Source of the DNA: a bacterium endosymbiont of Pedicinus badii
GTDB lineage: Bacteria > Pseudomonadota > Gammaproteobacteria > Enterobacterales > Enterobacteriaceae
Direction: 5' to 3'
Length of the DNA: 64,000 bases
NCBI RefSeq assembly: GCF_002075085.1
Contig: NZ_LKAS01000002.1
Coordinates: 34,202 to 98,201 of the forward strand
The notes under the pieces were generated by a model that saw only the letters and a list, made by a program, of their open reading frames with translations, searched no databases and was not told where the DNA came from. Shown piece by piece: positions 1 through 9,497 of this stretch. A program made the position numbers and the translations under genes. Positions within the stretch are counted from its first letter, which is position 1. The number at the start of each line of letters is the position of its first letter.

Positions 1-1965
1 CGAAAGAAATAGGAACTTCTTTTTTCGGATACTCTTCATTCATACCTAATAAATATACAACTTTAAAAGAAATAGATCTCATTGCAATAAAGGAACAAAA
101 ATTAATTGCAGAAAAATCAAACTTTTGTTCTATTTTTTTTTTATGTATCTCAAGTAAGTATTCTTCTTTTAGAATTTCTAAAGAAATTTTTTTTTCGTAC
201 TTTGATTTTTTTATATCCTCCAGTATACTATTCCAACATTTTTGTAAAAGAAAAAATTCTTTTTGACTATTTTTGTTATCTATGTAAAAAAAATCTATAG
301 ATATTTTCTTTACAAAATTTTTCCAAAATACTATATTTTTTGCAGAATTAGTTACTTTTTTCCAAAATATAATTTTTTCTAAAAAATGAATAAAGTTCCC
401 TATTAGAATTTGTTTTTTTTGTATTTTATAATAAAAAGTATTATTCCAAATTCTTTTTTTTCCAAAACAGTATTCCATAAAAAATCTTTCTTTTTTAATT
501 TTACAATAATTTAAATACTCTTTAAAATAACTTTTTCTATTCCATTTATTATGTTTTTTTGTTTCTATTTCAGATACTAAAAAATATTTTTTTAAAAAAA
601 ATATATCTTTAATCTGTATTTTAAATTTTTTTCTTACTATTTTGTATTCTAATAAAGAAAAAACTTTATCTAAAGATAAATAGCTGCTATTAAATTCTAG
701 AAATTTTAAAAAAACTAAAAATATTAACTTAGAGTGTTTTTTTTTTATTTTTGAAATGCAAAAAGATATGTTTGTATCTCTATTAAAATTTAAAAATACA
801 AATTGAATAAAAGGTTTGTACTTTTCTATATCCTTTACTACTACCAAAATATCCTTTGGAAAAATTTTTTTTTTGCACATCATATTTAGTATATTATTTT
901 TTAGTACTTCTACTTCCGTTAGAATATTACAACAAGAGAATATTGATATGGAAAAATCGTTTTTTTTAATTTTTCTTATGCTATTTTTTTTATTATTCTC
1001 AAAATTCTTACAGTACAGTATATCTTGTTGAATTGTTTGTAAAATATTTGTACTCTTTTTTAAGATGAAAAAATTTTTTTCTAAAATTTCCTTTTTTTCA
1101 TATATTATAGATACAATAGATTTTATAATTTTCCCTAAAGAAAATAATAAAGAATTTTCAAATTTTTTATGAGAAAAAATTAAATTTTTTTTCTTATTTT
1201 TTGTTTCATTTTTTATGCTTTGCCAATATTCTAGACAAGGATTTTTTAAAAAGAAATATAAATTAGTATGATTTCTAAGAGAATAAAAAATTTCTAAAAA
1301 AATTGGAGGAATTGGAAAAATATTAAAAAAAAAATCCTTTTAGGAAGATTCAATATTCTTTCCTTTTTTTCCAAAAATTTTATACTTCTTATATACATAC
1401 TTGATCTATCCCAAAAATGTGGATTACTATTTAAACTTTCTTTACAAATTTTTCTCCAAAGATACGATTGCCATTCCTCTGTTTTTTTATCTTTTATTTC
1501 AAAAATGCATTTATTCATATTCCATAGATACATCCAATCTGGTCTATAAATTAAATATTCATCAAATAATTCAGATACCTTTTGTGAAAATTGAAAGTAT
1601 TTTCTTACATTTTTTTTATCTTTTAAATAGTTTTTAATAGAGTAGAATTTTTTATTGCGAACTAAATTGGGTAAAATTCTCATTATTCTCCAAGCAATTT
1701 CTCTTCTATTAAAAGTATTTTTTAGAGAAATTTTAGGAAAAATTTTTGATACTATTTTCCAAATAAAAGTAGAAGGAAGAAAAAACTTTAGATTTGCAGA
1801 AATTCCTGTCTTTTCTGCTAAAAATATTTTAATCCAATGTGCTATATTCATGTTTTGCACGATAATTATTTCTTCATCTAATGGATTTTCTTTTTTATTA
1901 TTTAGGAAACAAGAAAGTAGTATTAAAAGTGCATCAAATTCATTAGAATTATACAAATTAAACAT
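1..1965 (-). CDS. recC: RecC, exonuclease V subunit; frame-interrupted, 3' end beyond the window
   Basis: RecC is the Chi-recognising subunit of the RecBCD helicase-nuclease for double-strand break repair. The N-terminal part (1965 down to about 1335) aligns closely with E. coli RecC, for example VQNMNIAHWIKIFLAEKTGI and the LFDEYLIYRPDW segment. At a run of ten T (minus strand; 1325-1334) the frame shifts and the match continues without any stop to base 2 (I checked every codon), with segments such as NPCLEYW, FPKDILVVVKDIEKYKPFIQ and FIAMRSISFKVVYLLGMNEE. Without a shift the product ends at about 225 residues. The ATG at 1965 matches the family start; a GTG lies two codons upstream at 1971. 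The gene follows thyA immediately, with the E. coli ppdA-ppdC genes between them lost. Either a slippage-rescued gene or an early pseudogene. Confidence 0.85.
1325..1334 (-). repeat. T10 homopolymer at the recC frame break
   Basis: Ten A on the plus strand (T10 in the recC sense strand). The frame upstream starts codons at positions divisible by 3 and the frame downstream is one off. T11 or T8 would restore one continuous recC frame. Confidence 0.9.
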
Positions 1966-1971
1966 TGTCAC

Positions 1972-2771
1972 CTATACAGATACTATAGCTTTAATAGATG
2001 GGTATGGATTATATCCTATAAAATCAAAATCATCTAAAACATATTGAAATAAAGATTTTGGTTTTCTTTTAATTACAAGTTTCGGTAACCTTCTAGGTTT
2101 TCTTCTTAATTGAATTTTAACTTGTTTTAGATGATTTAAGTAAATATGTATGTCTCCACCACTCCAAATCAAATCTCCTACATCTAAATCACATTGTTGT
2201 GCAAACATGTGTGTTAGTAGTGCGTAACTAGCTATATTAAAAGGTAGTCCTAAAAATACATCACAAGATCTCTGGTACATATGACAAGAAAGCTGATTAT
2301 TTTTTCCTACATAAAATTGAAAAAGAACATGACAAGGAGGTATACACATTTTAGAAATATCAGATACATTCCAAGAAGAAATTAATATTCTTCTAGAATT
2401 TTTTTCTTCTTTTAAAATTTTTAAAGCTTCTGAAATTTGATCGATAGTTTTATTTTTTTTATACGAACGCCATTTTCTCCATTGTTTTCCGTAAATAGGT
2501 CCTAAATTTCCATTTTTGTCTTCCCATGCATTCCATATAGAAACGTTTTTTTTTTTAAGTATTTAGTATTAGTATCTCCATTTAAAAACCAAAGTAATTC
2601 GCATATTATTGCTTTAGTATTGCATTTTTTTGTTGTAAGTAGAGGAAATCCTATTTTTAGATCAAATCGCATCTGATATCCAAATATTGAAATTGTTCCA
2701 GTTTTTGTTCTATCTTCTTTTAGTATTCCAGTTTTTTGAATTTTTTTTACTAAATTAAGGTATTGTTGCAT
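1972..2771 (-). CDS. thyA: Thymidylate synthase ThyA, frame-interrupted at a poly-A run
   Basis: ThyA methylates dUMP to dTMP using methylenetetrahydrofolate. Codons from 2771 encode a good N-terminus ([28 protein letters not shown]) up to an A11 run (2546-2556), after which this frame gives an unrelated tail and stops near 2502. Shifting at the run restores a continuous match: [24 protein letters not shown], then [11 protein letters not shown] with the catalytic Cys, [18 protein letters not shown], and the conserved C-terminus ending at the TAG at 1972. Joined length is about 264 residues, as in E. coli. The N-terminal fragment alone (89 residues) lacks the catalytic Cys, so dTMP synthesis would need slippage or frameshifting. 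The start overlaps the end of lgt by 17 bases; E. coli lgt and thyA also adjoin. Confidence 0.9.
2546..2556 (-). repeat. A11 homopolymer at the thyA frame break
   Basis: Eleven T on the plus strand, A11 in the thyA sense strand. After TTA, A11 gives Lys-Lys-Lys-Thr and a wrong frame. A12 or A9 gives the conserved Asn-Val-Ser-Ile-Trp continuation. Confidence 0.9.
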
Positions 2772-3618
2772 TTTTTTTCCTATTTATAGCAATGTAGATG
2801 CAAATTCCAAAAAAAATCATTAGTATTGATAGTATTTGACCCATGCTTAAAAAATTTAAAAAAACTCCTAAATTTTCATCTGGTTCTCTAAAAATCTCTG
2901 CTAAAAATCTAAATATTCCATAAGTAAACAAAAAAATACTAGAAATTATTCCAGAAGAAAATTTTTTTTTAGATAAAAATAATAAAATTAAATATAGTAA
3001 TAGACCTTCTAAAAGCATTTCATAGATTTGAGATGGATGTCTAGGAAGCATTCCGTATTTTTTAAATGTTTCTATAAATTCTGGATTGTTACGTAAAAAT
3101 ACTTGATCTTGTGCACGACTATTTGGAAAAAGCATGCACCAAGAAAATTTTGTACATACTCTACCCCAAAGTTCTCCATTTATAAAATTTCCTATTCTTC
3201 CAAAGAAAATTCCTATAGGAGACAATTGAGATACTAAATCTGAAATTTTAAAAAATTTTTTCTTCATTCTATAAGAATAAATTTTTAAAGATATAATTGT
3301 TCCAATTAATCCTCCATGAAATGACATTCCTCCTTTCCAAATAAAAAAAATTTCTTTTGGATTTTTTATAAAAAAATCTGCTTCATAAATAAAAACATAT
3401 CCTATTCTTCCTCCAATTATAATTCCTAAAAAAATATAGTACAAAAAATCTATAATTTCTTCTTTTTTAAGAAAAAAATTTTTTTTTTTAGATTTATTAA
3501 CAATAATTAGCATAACAATTAGAAAACTTAAAAAATACATAAATCCGTACCAATAAAAAGAAATACCTCCTATAGAAAATATTTCTTTTTTAAAATTTGG
3601 AAAATGTAGATATTGCAT
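2755..3618 (-). CDS. lgt: Prolipoprotein diacylglyceryl transferase
   Basis: Lgt transfers diacylglycerol from phosphatidylglycerol to the lipobox cysteine of prolipoproteins in the inner membrane, the first step of lipoprotein maturation. The 287-residue protein (E. coli 291) is hydrophobic with several membrane segments. It carries the conserved [11 protein letters not shown] segment (about residues 95-106) with the essential His, the signature [14 protein letters not shown] (about 141-154) and RHPSQIYE in the C-terminal half. It is upstream of thyA and overlaps it. A lipoprotein candidate in the window is MltC. Codon use matches the neighbours. Confidence 0.96.
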   Translation of the reverse strand: MQYLHFPNFKKEIFSIGGISFYWYGFMYFLSFLIVMLIIVNKSKKKNFFLKKEEIIDFLYYIFLGIIIGGRIGYVFIYEADFFIKNPKEIFFIWKGGMSFHGGLIGTIISLKIYSYRMKKKFFKISDLVSQLSPIGIFFGRIGNFINGELWGRVCTKFSWCMLFPNSRAQDQVFLRNNPEFIETFKKYGMLPRHPSQIYEMLLEGLLLYLILLFLSKKKFSSGIISSIFLFTYGIFRFLAEIFREPDENLGVFLNFLSMGQILSILMIFFGICIYIAINRKKNATIP

Positions 3619-3634
3619 AAATATACTATCAAAG

Positions 3635-5128
3635 TTAACTATTTTTTGTTTTTAAAATAGGAAATAAGATAACATCTTTTATACTTTCAGAATTTGTTAG
3701 TAGCATTACCAATCTATCTATTCCTATTCCCATTCCTGCTGTTGGAGGCATACCGTATTCTAGAGATTCTATATATTCTTTGTCATAAAATTCTTTCTCA
3801 TTTTTATATTTTTTTTCTTGTAGTTGTTGTAAGAAATTTTTTGACTGCTCTTCTGGATCGTTGAGTTCAGAAAATCCATTTGCAATTTCCATACCGTGTA
3901 CAAACAATTCAAATCTTTCAGAAAAATTCAAATTTTTTTTATTTTTTTTAGATAATGGAGAAATATCTGAAGGATAATCGGTAATAAAAGTAGGTTGAAT
4001 AATGTTTTTTTCTATTTTCTTTTCAAAAATTTTCAGTTGTAGAGTTCCTAAATTCCAATGGTTTTCTACTGCAATATTTAAGGAAATTGCTATTTTTTTT
4101 AATTCTTTAAAATTTTTTAAATTTTCTTTTGTAATACTTGGAATTTTTTTTAGTATGATATTTTGTAGAGATATTTTTTCGAATGGTTTCTGAAAATCTA
4201 TTTCTTTTTCTTTATATAGTATTTTTTTTTTTCTAAATATTGAATTTAGTATAAAATGGAAAAATTTTTCTGTAAATTTCATCAAATACTTATAACTTGC
4301 ATAAGCTACGTATAACTCCATCATAGTAAATTCTGGATTATGTCTAGAAGATATTCCTTCATTTCTAAAATTCTTACTAATTTCAAATATTTTTTCAAAA
4401 CCACCTACTATAAGTCTTTTTAAATAAAGTTCTGGTGCAATTCTTAAATATAATTTTAAATTTAAAGAATTATGATATGTAATAAAAGGCTTTGCAGAAG
4501 CACCTCCAGGTATTTTTTGCATCATAGGAGTCTCTACTTCTATGAAATTTTTAAAGTGCATAAAATCCCTAATTTTTTGAATAATTTTAGATCTTGTATA
4601 GAATACTTCTTTAGATTTTCTATTTAAAATTAAGTCTAGATACCTTTTTCTATATTTAATTTCTTTATCTGCAATTCCATAGAAATTTTTTGGAATAGGA
4701 TGTAAAGATTTTGCTAAAATTTGAATTTTTTTACAATATATAGATAACTCTCCTGTTCTTGTTTTAAAAACTTTTCCTTTTATTCCTATAATATCTCCTA
4801 TATCTATATATTTTTTAAGAATTTCGTATCGAAAATTTTTTATAAAATCTTTTTTACAATATACTTGTATTTCTTCTTTTTCATCTAGTATGGTTAAGAA
4901 AATTACTTTTCCTATATCTCTTTTAGATAAAATTCTTCCAGATATGCAAAAAATTTTTTTATTCTTTTCTGTTTCTATTTTTTTTTTTTCTTGAAAAATT
5001 TTTTTAATTTCTTTAGCAGAAGAGTTTTTTTCAAAATTTTGAAAAATACATTTTTCTTTTTTAAAAAAAGAAAGTTTTTCTTTTCTCATTCCGTATTCTA
5101 AATTTTTATTATATTCTACAATTTTCAT
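3635..5128 (-). CDS. lysS: Lysyl-tRNA synthetase (class II)
   Basis: Charges tRNA-Lys with lysine. The protein is 497 residues (E. coli LysS 505). It has an N-terminal OB-fold anticodon-binding domain (about residues 55-155: ISGRILSKRDIGKVIFLTI and similar) followed by the class II core with FRNEGISSRHNPEFTMMELY (motif 2, about 253-272) and GMGIGIDRLVMLL near the C-terminus (motif 3). The N-terminus is Lys-rich and diverged. It lies six bases downstream of prfB in the same direction, as in the E. coli prfB-lysS operon, so the two are very probably co-transcribed. A lysine-rich AT-biased proteome makes this enzyme indispensable. Confidence 0.97.
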   Translation of the reverse strand: MKIVEYNKNLEYGMRKEKLSFFKKEKCIFQNFEKNSSAKEIKKIFQEKKKIETEKNKKIFCISGRILSKRDIGKVIFLTILDEKEEIQVYCKKDFIKNFRYEILKKYIDIGDIIGIKGKVFKTRTGELSIYCKKIQILAKSLHPIPKNFYGIADKEIKYRKRYLDLILNRKSKEVFYTRSKIIQKIRDFMHFKNFIEVETPMMQKIPGGASAKPFITYHNSLNLKLYLRIAPELYLKRLIVGGFEKIFEISKNFRNEGISSRHNPEFTMMELYVAYASYKYLMKFTEKFFHFILNSIFRKKKILYKEKEIDFQKPFEKISLQNIILKKIPSITKENLKNFKELKKIAISLNIAVENHWNLGTLQLKIFEKKIEKNIIQPTFITDYPSDISPLSKKNKKNLNFSERFELFVHGMEIANGFSELNDPEEQSKNFLQQLQEKKYKNEKEFYDKEYIESLEYGMPPTAGMGIGIDRLVMLLTNSESIKDVILFPILKTKNS

Positions 5129-5133
5129 AAAAT

Positions 5134-6177
5134 TTACAATCCCATTTTTAGGCTTTCTCTAATAAATTGATCAATTTTTCCAGAAAGAACTTTATTTACT
5201 TCTCTAATTTCTAATTTAGTTCTTAAATCTTTTATCCTAGAATCGTCTAGTATGTAAGAACGTATTTGATTTCCCCAAGCAATTTCAGACTTAGAATTAT
5301 CTATTGCTTTTTTTTTCATTTTTTTCTTTTTTCTATAAAAACTATGAATTTTTGCTACTAATTGCTTCATTGCAGATTTTCTATTAGAATGCTGAGATCT
5401 ACTATTTTGGCATTGGGTTACTATATTAGTCGGTATATGTCTAATTCTAACTGCGGATTCTGTTCTATTAACATGTTGTCCTCCAGCTCCAGAAGATCTA
5501 TAAAAATCAATTTTTAAATCGGAATTATTAATTTTTATTTTATTTTCGCACTGTATTTCTGGATATACAAAAATGGAACTAAATGAAGTGTGTCTTTTAT
5601 GATTTGTATTAAAAGGACTTTTTCTAACTAATCTATGTATTCCAGTTTCTGTTCTCAACCAACCATAAGAATATTTTCCTTTGATTTTTATTGTAGCAGA
5701 TTTTATTCCTGAAGACTCTCCTTTGGAAATGTAAATAATTTTTTTAGTATAGTTATGCAATGAGCACCATTGTAGATACATTCTTAATAATATAGATGAC
5801 CAATCTTGAGCTTCTAATCCTCCAGATCCAGATTGAATATCTAAATAACAATTCATAGTATCATATTTTTTTCTAAACATTTGAGATAATTCCAATTTTT
5901 TGAGTTTTTTTTCTAAAATTTTCAATTCTAAAAAAATGTCCAAAAAAAGAGTATTTTCTTTTTCTAAAATAGCCATTTTCAATATCTCTTCTAGATCTAA
6001 TAGCTCTTTTTTTAATAAAAGAAATTTTTTTCTAAAATTTTGATTATTGCTTGTATAAATTTTTTGAAAATAGTTTTTTTTTTCTGTGTTTTCATGAAAT
6101 TTTAAAAAAACTTCTATACTATTTTTTATTTTTTTTATATCATTTAAATAATTTATTAGAGATTTTTCATTTTGCAT
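5134..6177 (-). CDS. prfB: Peptide chain release factor 2, uninterrupted frame
   Basis: RF2 terminates translation at UGA and UAA. The 347-residue protein has the SPF stop-codon recognition tripeptide (187-189 in VRKSPFN) and the GGQ hydrolysis motif (232-234 in GAGGQHVNR). In E. coli and most bacteria the gene has an in-frame UGA near codon 26 that requires a +1 programmed frameshift for autoregulation. Here the aligned stretch ([12 protein letters not shown], about residues 23-34) is read straight through with codons GTT TTT TTA AAA TTT CAT and no UGA, so the autoregulation is gone. The start at 6177 gives an N-terminus that aligns with E. coli from the first helix. It heads the prfB-lysS operon. 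Confidence 0.96.
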   Translation of the reverse strand: MQNEKSLINYLNDIKKIKNSIEVFLKFHENTEKKNYFQKIYTSNNQNFRKKFLLLKKELLDLEEILKMAILEKENTLFLDIFLELKILEKKLKKLELSQMFRKKYDTMNCYLDIQSGSGGLEAQDWSSILLRMYLQWCSLHNYTKKIIYISKGESSGIKSATIKIKGKYSYGWLRTETGIHRLVRKSPFNTNHKRHTSFSSIFVYPEIQCENKIKINNSDLKIDFYRSSGAGGQHVNRTESAVRIRHIPTNIVTQCQNSRSQHSNRKSAMKQLVAKIHSFYRKKKKMKKKAIDNSKSEIAWGNQIRSYILDDSRIKDLRTKLEIREVNKVLSGKIDQFIRESLKMGL

Positions 6178-6239
6178 ATTTTACTTACGAAAAGTACTTT
6201 AAAATTATTAGTTTATAGAAAGAAACAAAAATATTATAT

Positions 6240-7214
6240 ATGAAAAATAATCTAGAAAAAGAAAATTTTATTATTCAAAGCAAAAATTTGCATTTAAGAT
6301 GTATAGAATTTAAAAATTTACAGATAATTAAAACATTTGGGAAAGATTGTATAAAATACTTACAAAGTCAATTTTCTTGTAATATTGAATATTTTAAAAA
6401 TTTAAAGTACAAAATTTGTACTCACTGTAATAATTCAGGAAAACTAATTACTGATCTTTCAATTATTCTTTTTAAGAATAGTGTATTTTATATTTTAAGA
6501 AAGGAATTATTTGAAACACACATTAAAGAATTAAAAAAATACTCTATTTTTTCAGATATAAAATTTGAAAAAGAGAATAAACAATATATTTTTGGATTAG
6601 TAGGAAAAAAATCAAAAATAATTATAAAAAATTTTTTTAACATTTTTCATTTCAGAAAGAAAATCATAAAAAAAAGAGAAAATTTTTTAGTACTTTTTAA
6701 AAAGCCTAAAGAACGATTTCTTTTAATTTTAGAAAGAAAAACTTCTTTAAAATTTAAAGAATTTTTAAGTAGTAAAAAAATTATTTTATCTAAAGAAGTA
6801 CAGTGGGATTCTTTAAATATTGAATGTGGATACCCTATAATAAAGAAAAATACTTCTATTTTCTTTTCTCCTCATGAATTAAATTTTTCTAAATTAGGAT
6901 CTATCAGTTATAAAAAAGGATGCTATTTAGGACAAGAACAAATTTCTAAAATAAGGCATAAAAAAATTTTTAAAAAATCTTTATACTGGTTATACGGATA
7001 CTCAAAAATATTACCTAATCCAAAAGATATACTGCAAGTACAAGTGAAAAAGGGAATTTGGAAAAATTGTGGACATGTACTTTTTTCTTGTAAAAAAAAT
7101 AAAAAAATTACTTGGATACAAGCAGTATTAAAAAATATTTCTTATAAAAAAAAATTTATCTATTTTCCAAAGGAAAAAAATAGCATTTTTTTTATAAAAA
7201 AAAAATTCTCTTAA
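6240..7214 (+). CDS. ygfZ: Folate-binding YgfZ, Fe-S / tRNA-modification protein
   Basis: YgfZ is a folate-dependent protein related to the glycine cleavage T-protein. It supports certain Fe-S enzymes such as the tRNA methylthiotransferase MiaB. The 324-residue protein (E. coli 326) carries the diagnostic motif KGCYLGQE at residues 226-233, whose Cys is the functional residue, and FGKDCIKYLQSQFSCNI near residue 33, corresponding to the family's G-x-D-x3-L-Q-x-Q segment. Elsewhere it is strongly diverged and Lys/Phe-rich. It is divergently oriented from prfB (62-base gap) and convergent with ubiI (four-base gap). The E. coli neighbourhood (ygfZ near prfB-lysS and ubiHI) is conserved. Confidence 0.93.
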   Translation: MKNNLEKENFIIQSKNLHLRCIEFKNLQIIKTFGKDCIKYLQSQFSCNIEYFKNLKYKICTHCNNSGKLITDLSIILFKNSVFYILRKELFETHIKELKKYSIFSDIKFEKENKQYIFGLVGKKSKIIIKNFFNIFHFRKKIIKKRENFLVLFKKPKERFLLILERKTSLKFKEFLSSKKIILSKEVQWDSLNIECGYPIIKKNTSIFFSPHELNFSKLGSISYKKGCYLGQEQISKIRHKKIFKKSLYWLYGYSKILPNPKDILQVQVKKGIWKNCGHVLFSCKKNKKITWIQAVLKNISYKKKFIYFPKEKNSIFFIKKKFS

Positions 7215-7218
7215 TTTT

Positions 7219-8364
7219 TTATTTAGAAATCAAATCAATTAAAATTTCTTTAAATTTGGGAAAATAATTTAAAATACTGATAGAAAGATTTCTTATTCTT
7301 TTATGAAAAAAATTATTTGATAAAAAGAAAAAATACAAAAATTCTATAGAAAAAAAAAGTAAGTATGATTTTTTTTTTAAGAAATTTTCTATCTTATTTT
7401 CATTAGTATGCAAATACTGTTTTTTTTTTATCTTTTTAAAAAATTGAAATAAAATTTTAGCTTCATGAATTCCTGCATTTAAATTTTGTCCGGCAAGAGG
7501 ATGTAAACAATGTGCACAATTTCCTATAAAAAAAACACGTTTCTTAAAAAATTTTTTTATTATAAAAGTGTTTATTTCATTAAATTGTATTTTTTTCTGT
7601 ATTTTGCATACTCCTAATTTTGAATCGAAAAAATTATTTACTAAATTTTCTAATTTTCTTTTTGTTATTTTTTTGTATTTTTTATTTTTTTGGTACCTTT
7701 CTGAAAGTATTATAAAACCTCTTTTTTCATTTTTTTTAGGAAGAAAAGCAAGTATTTTATTATTTCTAAATACTTGCAAGGCAGATTTTTTATGATTTTT
7801 TGTAATTTGAATATTTGCACAAACGATAAAATATCTGTTAGTAAAGAAAGGTAGAATATTATTCCTATTCGTAAAAAATTTTTCTTTTTCTGTACAAATT
7901 AGAAATTTTGTTCTAATTTTTTCTTTTTTTGCAAGAGAAATATACAAAAAATTTTTTCTTTTAACTTCCGTAATACTGCTATTCCAAAATATTACTATTT
8001 TTTTTTTAATGCTTTCTAACAAATTTTTCTTGAGAGAATTTTTTTCTAATATATATCCTATTTTTGTAAAAAAATCGTTTTTTTTTTCAAATTTTATTTT
8101 TTCAAATTTAAATTTTTTGAAAATTAGTATTTTTTTGTAGTAATTAATTAATTTATTAGGAAAATTTTTGAAAATTTCTAAATATTCTAAAAAATTTTTA
8201 CTAGATTCATTTAAAGATACAAAAAATTGTTCTTTTTTTTCATAAAAGATCTTATTTTTTATTTTATCTAATAAACATACCTTGTATCCTAAATCAATTA
8301 AACTTTTTGCTAGACACAAACCTACTATACCAACTCCATAGATTGCAATATCAAATTTTTTCAT
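7219..8364 (-). CDS. ubiI: FAD-dependent ubiquinone hydroxylase UbiI (VisC)
   Basis: UbiI hydroxylates C5 of the octaprenylphenol ring in aerobic ubiquinone biosynthesis. The 381-residue protein has the N-terminal FAD Rossmann motif GVGIVG (residues 10-15) and the C-terminal FAD segment GNCAHCLHPLAGQNLNAG. The middle segment FDSKLGVCKIQKK resembles E. coli UbiI (FDNRLGLCKVESA) more than UbiF. The central DG motif of the family (ADG) is not visible; the equivalent reads CTEKEKF. It overlaps ubiH by ATGA (8361-8364), as part of a rpiA-ubiH-ubiI run with translational coupling. UbiF is the main alternative name, but the order ubiH-ubiI is that of E. coli. Confidence 0.85.
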   Translation of the reverse strand: MKKFDIAIYGVGIVGLCLAKSLIDLGYKVCLLDKIKNKIFYEKKEQFFVSLNESSKNFLEYLEIFKNFPNKLINYYKKILIFKKFKFEKIKFEKKNDFFTKIGYILEKNSLKKNLLESIKKKIVIFWNSSITEVKRKNFLYISLAKKEKIRTKFLICTEKEKFFTNRNNILPFFTNRYFIVCANIQITKNHKKSALQVFRNNKILAFLPKKNEKRGFIILSERYQKNKKYKKITKRKLENLVNNFFDSKLGVCKIQKKIQFNEINTFIIKKFFKKRVFFIGNCAHCLHPLAGQNLNAGIHEAKILFQFFKKIKKKQYLHTNENKIENFLKKKSYLLFFSIEFLYFFFLSNNFFHKRIRNLSISILNYFPKFKEILIDLISK

Positions 8365-9497
8365 TTTAATAAAAAATACATAATTCTTTTTATAAAAGTT
8401 TTTTGTAAAAATTTTATTTTTCTAATAAGTAAAAAAACAGTTTTTTTTAAAAAAATAAAACTATTACTTTTTGAAAGAAAAAATTTTTCTAAAATTTCTA
8501 CAAAATTTATAATTTTTTTTCTCTCTTGATTTCTGTACTTAGTATATTGGTACAAATCAATATATTTTATAGACCTATTTTTTTTTATAATTTTTGATAT
8601 TATTTTAATGATACAATAAGTATCTCTTAAATTTAAATTAAATCCTTGTGCACATATTGGATGAAATATTTGTGCAGCATTACCAATGAAAATAGAATTA
8701 TTGTAGAATACATTTTTTGTAAAATGCATATTTAGAGTATAGCACCTATTTTTTTTTATTCTTAGTATTTTTCCTAAAATAGGTTTTGTATATTTTTTTA
8801 TTTTTAAAAAATTTTTCTTTTTAGAAAAATTTTTTTTTTCATATTTTATGCTTTTAAACCATATTAAAGAATACAAAAATTTTTTTTTGGGAATAAGAGT
8901 CATTAATCCAAAATCTCCAAAATGCTCATAAGAAGTATAATAATTTGGATTTTTAACATACACTTCAAATGTATAAGCTTTATTAAAGTACTTTTTTTTT
9001 TGTATTTCTAAGAGTGATTCATCAAAAAAAAAATTTTTTTCAGTATATACAACTAAATCAATTTTAATTTTTTTTTTATTTTTTAAGAAAATTATATTAT
9101 TTTTTTTTTCTTTTATTTTAGAAATATTAGAAAAATCAATAATTTTTATATTTGAACATTTTTTGGTAATTTTTAAAAGTTTATTTTTAAATTTTTTGAG
9201 ATTAATTGAATAACCAATTTTGATGCAATCAGGATGAGAATAAGAAAAAGATACAGAATTTTGGTACGAAAAAACTATTTTTTTTATAGGAAAAGAATAT
9301 TTTTTGATATGATTCCATATTTTTAGAGATACTAATCTTTTGTAACTTTTATAAGAAATAGCTATTGTCTTACTTTCATCCTTTTCTTTATTCTTTCTAA
9401 TAAGTAAAAAGATTTTTGCTTTTTTTTTTGAAAATTTTCTTATTCCTATAGAAAATATATAGGAAATTATACTATCACCAATAACTGCGATTTTCAT
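8361..9497 (-). CDS. ubiH: FAD-dependent ubiquinone hydroxylase UbiH, eroded FAD motif
   Basis: UbiH hydroxylates C1 in ubiquinone biosynthesis. The 378-residue protein matches E. coli UbiH in the C-terminal half: LMTLIPKKKFLYSLIWF, LGKILRIKKNRCYTL, and the FAD segment GNAAQIFHPICAQGFNLNLRD (quoted in part; about residues 272-290). The N-terminal nucleotide-binding turn that should read GxGxxG is GDSIIS (residues 7-12), so two of three glycines are gone, and the central DG motif is also unclear (YTEKNFF). The frame is fully open, so selection for a product probably remains, but FAD binding may be weakened. It overlaps rpiA (9494-9497) and ubiI by four bases each. Confidence 0.85.
   Translation of the reverse strand: MKIAVIGDSIISYIFSIGIRKFSKKKAKIFLLIRKNKEKDESKTIAISYKSYKRLVSLKIWNHIKKYSFPIKKIVFSYQNSVSFSYSHPDCIKIGYSINLKKFKNKLLKITKKCSNIKIIDFSNISKIKEKKNNIIFLKNKKKIKIDLVVYTEKNFFFDESLLEIQKKKYFNKAYTFEVYVKNPNYYTSYEHFGDFGLMTLIPKKKFLYSLIWFKSIKYEKKNFSKKKNFLKIKKYTKPILGKILRIKKNRCYTLNMHFTKNVFYNNSIFIGNAAQIFHPICAQGFNLNLRDTYCIIKIISKIIKKNRSIKYIDLYQYTKYRNQERKKIINFVEILEKFFLSKSNSFIFLKKTVFLLIRKIKFLQKTFIKRIMYFLLK

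Noticed and set aside
106-1031. Plus-strand open frames rich in Phe and Ile
   Set aside because: They are antisense to the recC continuation on the minus strand, which matches RecC without a stop. The plus frames have no recognisable similarity.
1972-2349. A separate 125-codon gene starting MCIPPCH
   Set aside because: It is the second part of thyA. The same frame continues upstream of this ATG to the A11 run with conserved thyA blocks, so this is not an independent gene.
7219-8364. Naming this hydroxylase UbiF
   Set aside because: The FDSKLGVCKIQKK segment and its position directly after ubiH fit UbiI better; UbiF cannot be wholly excluded without an alignment.
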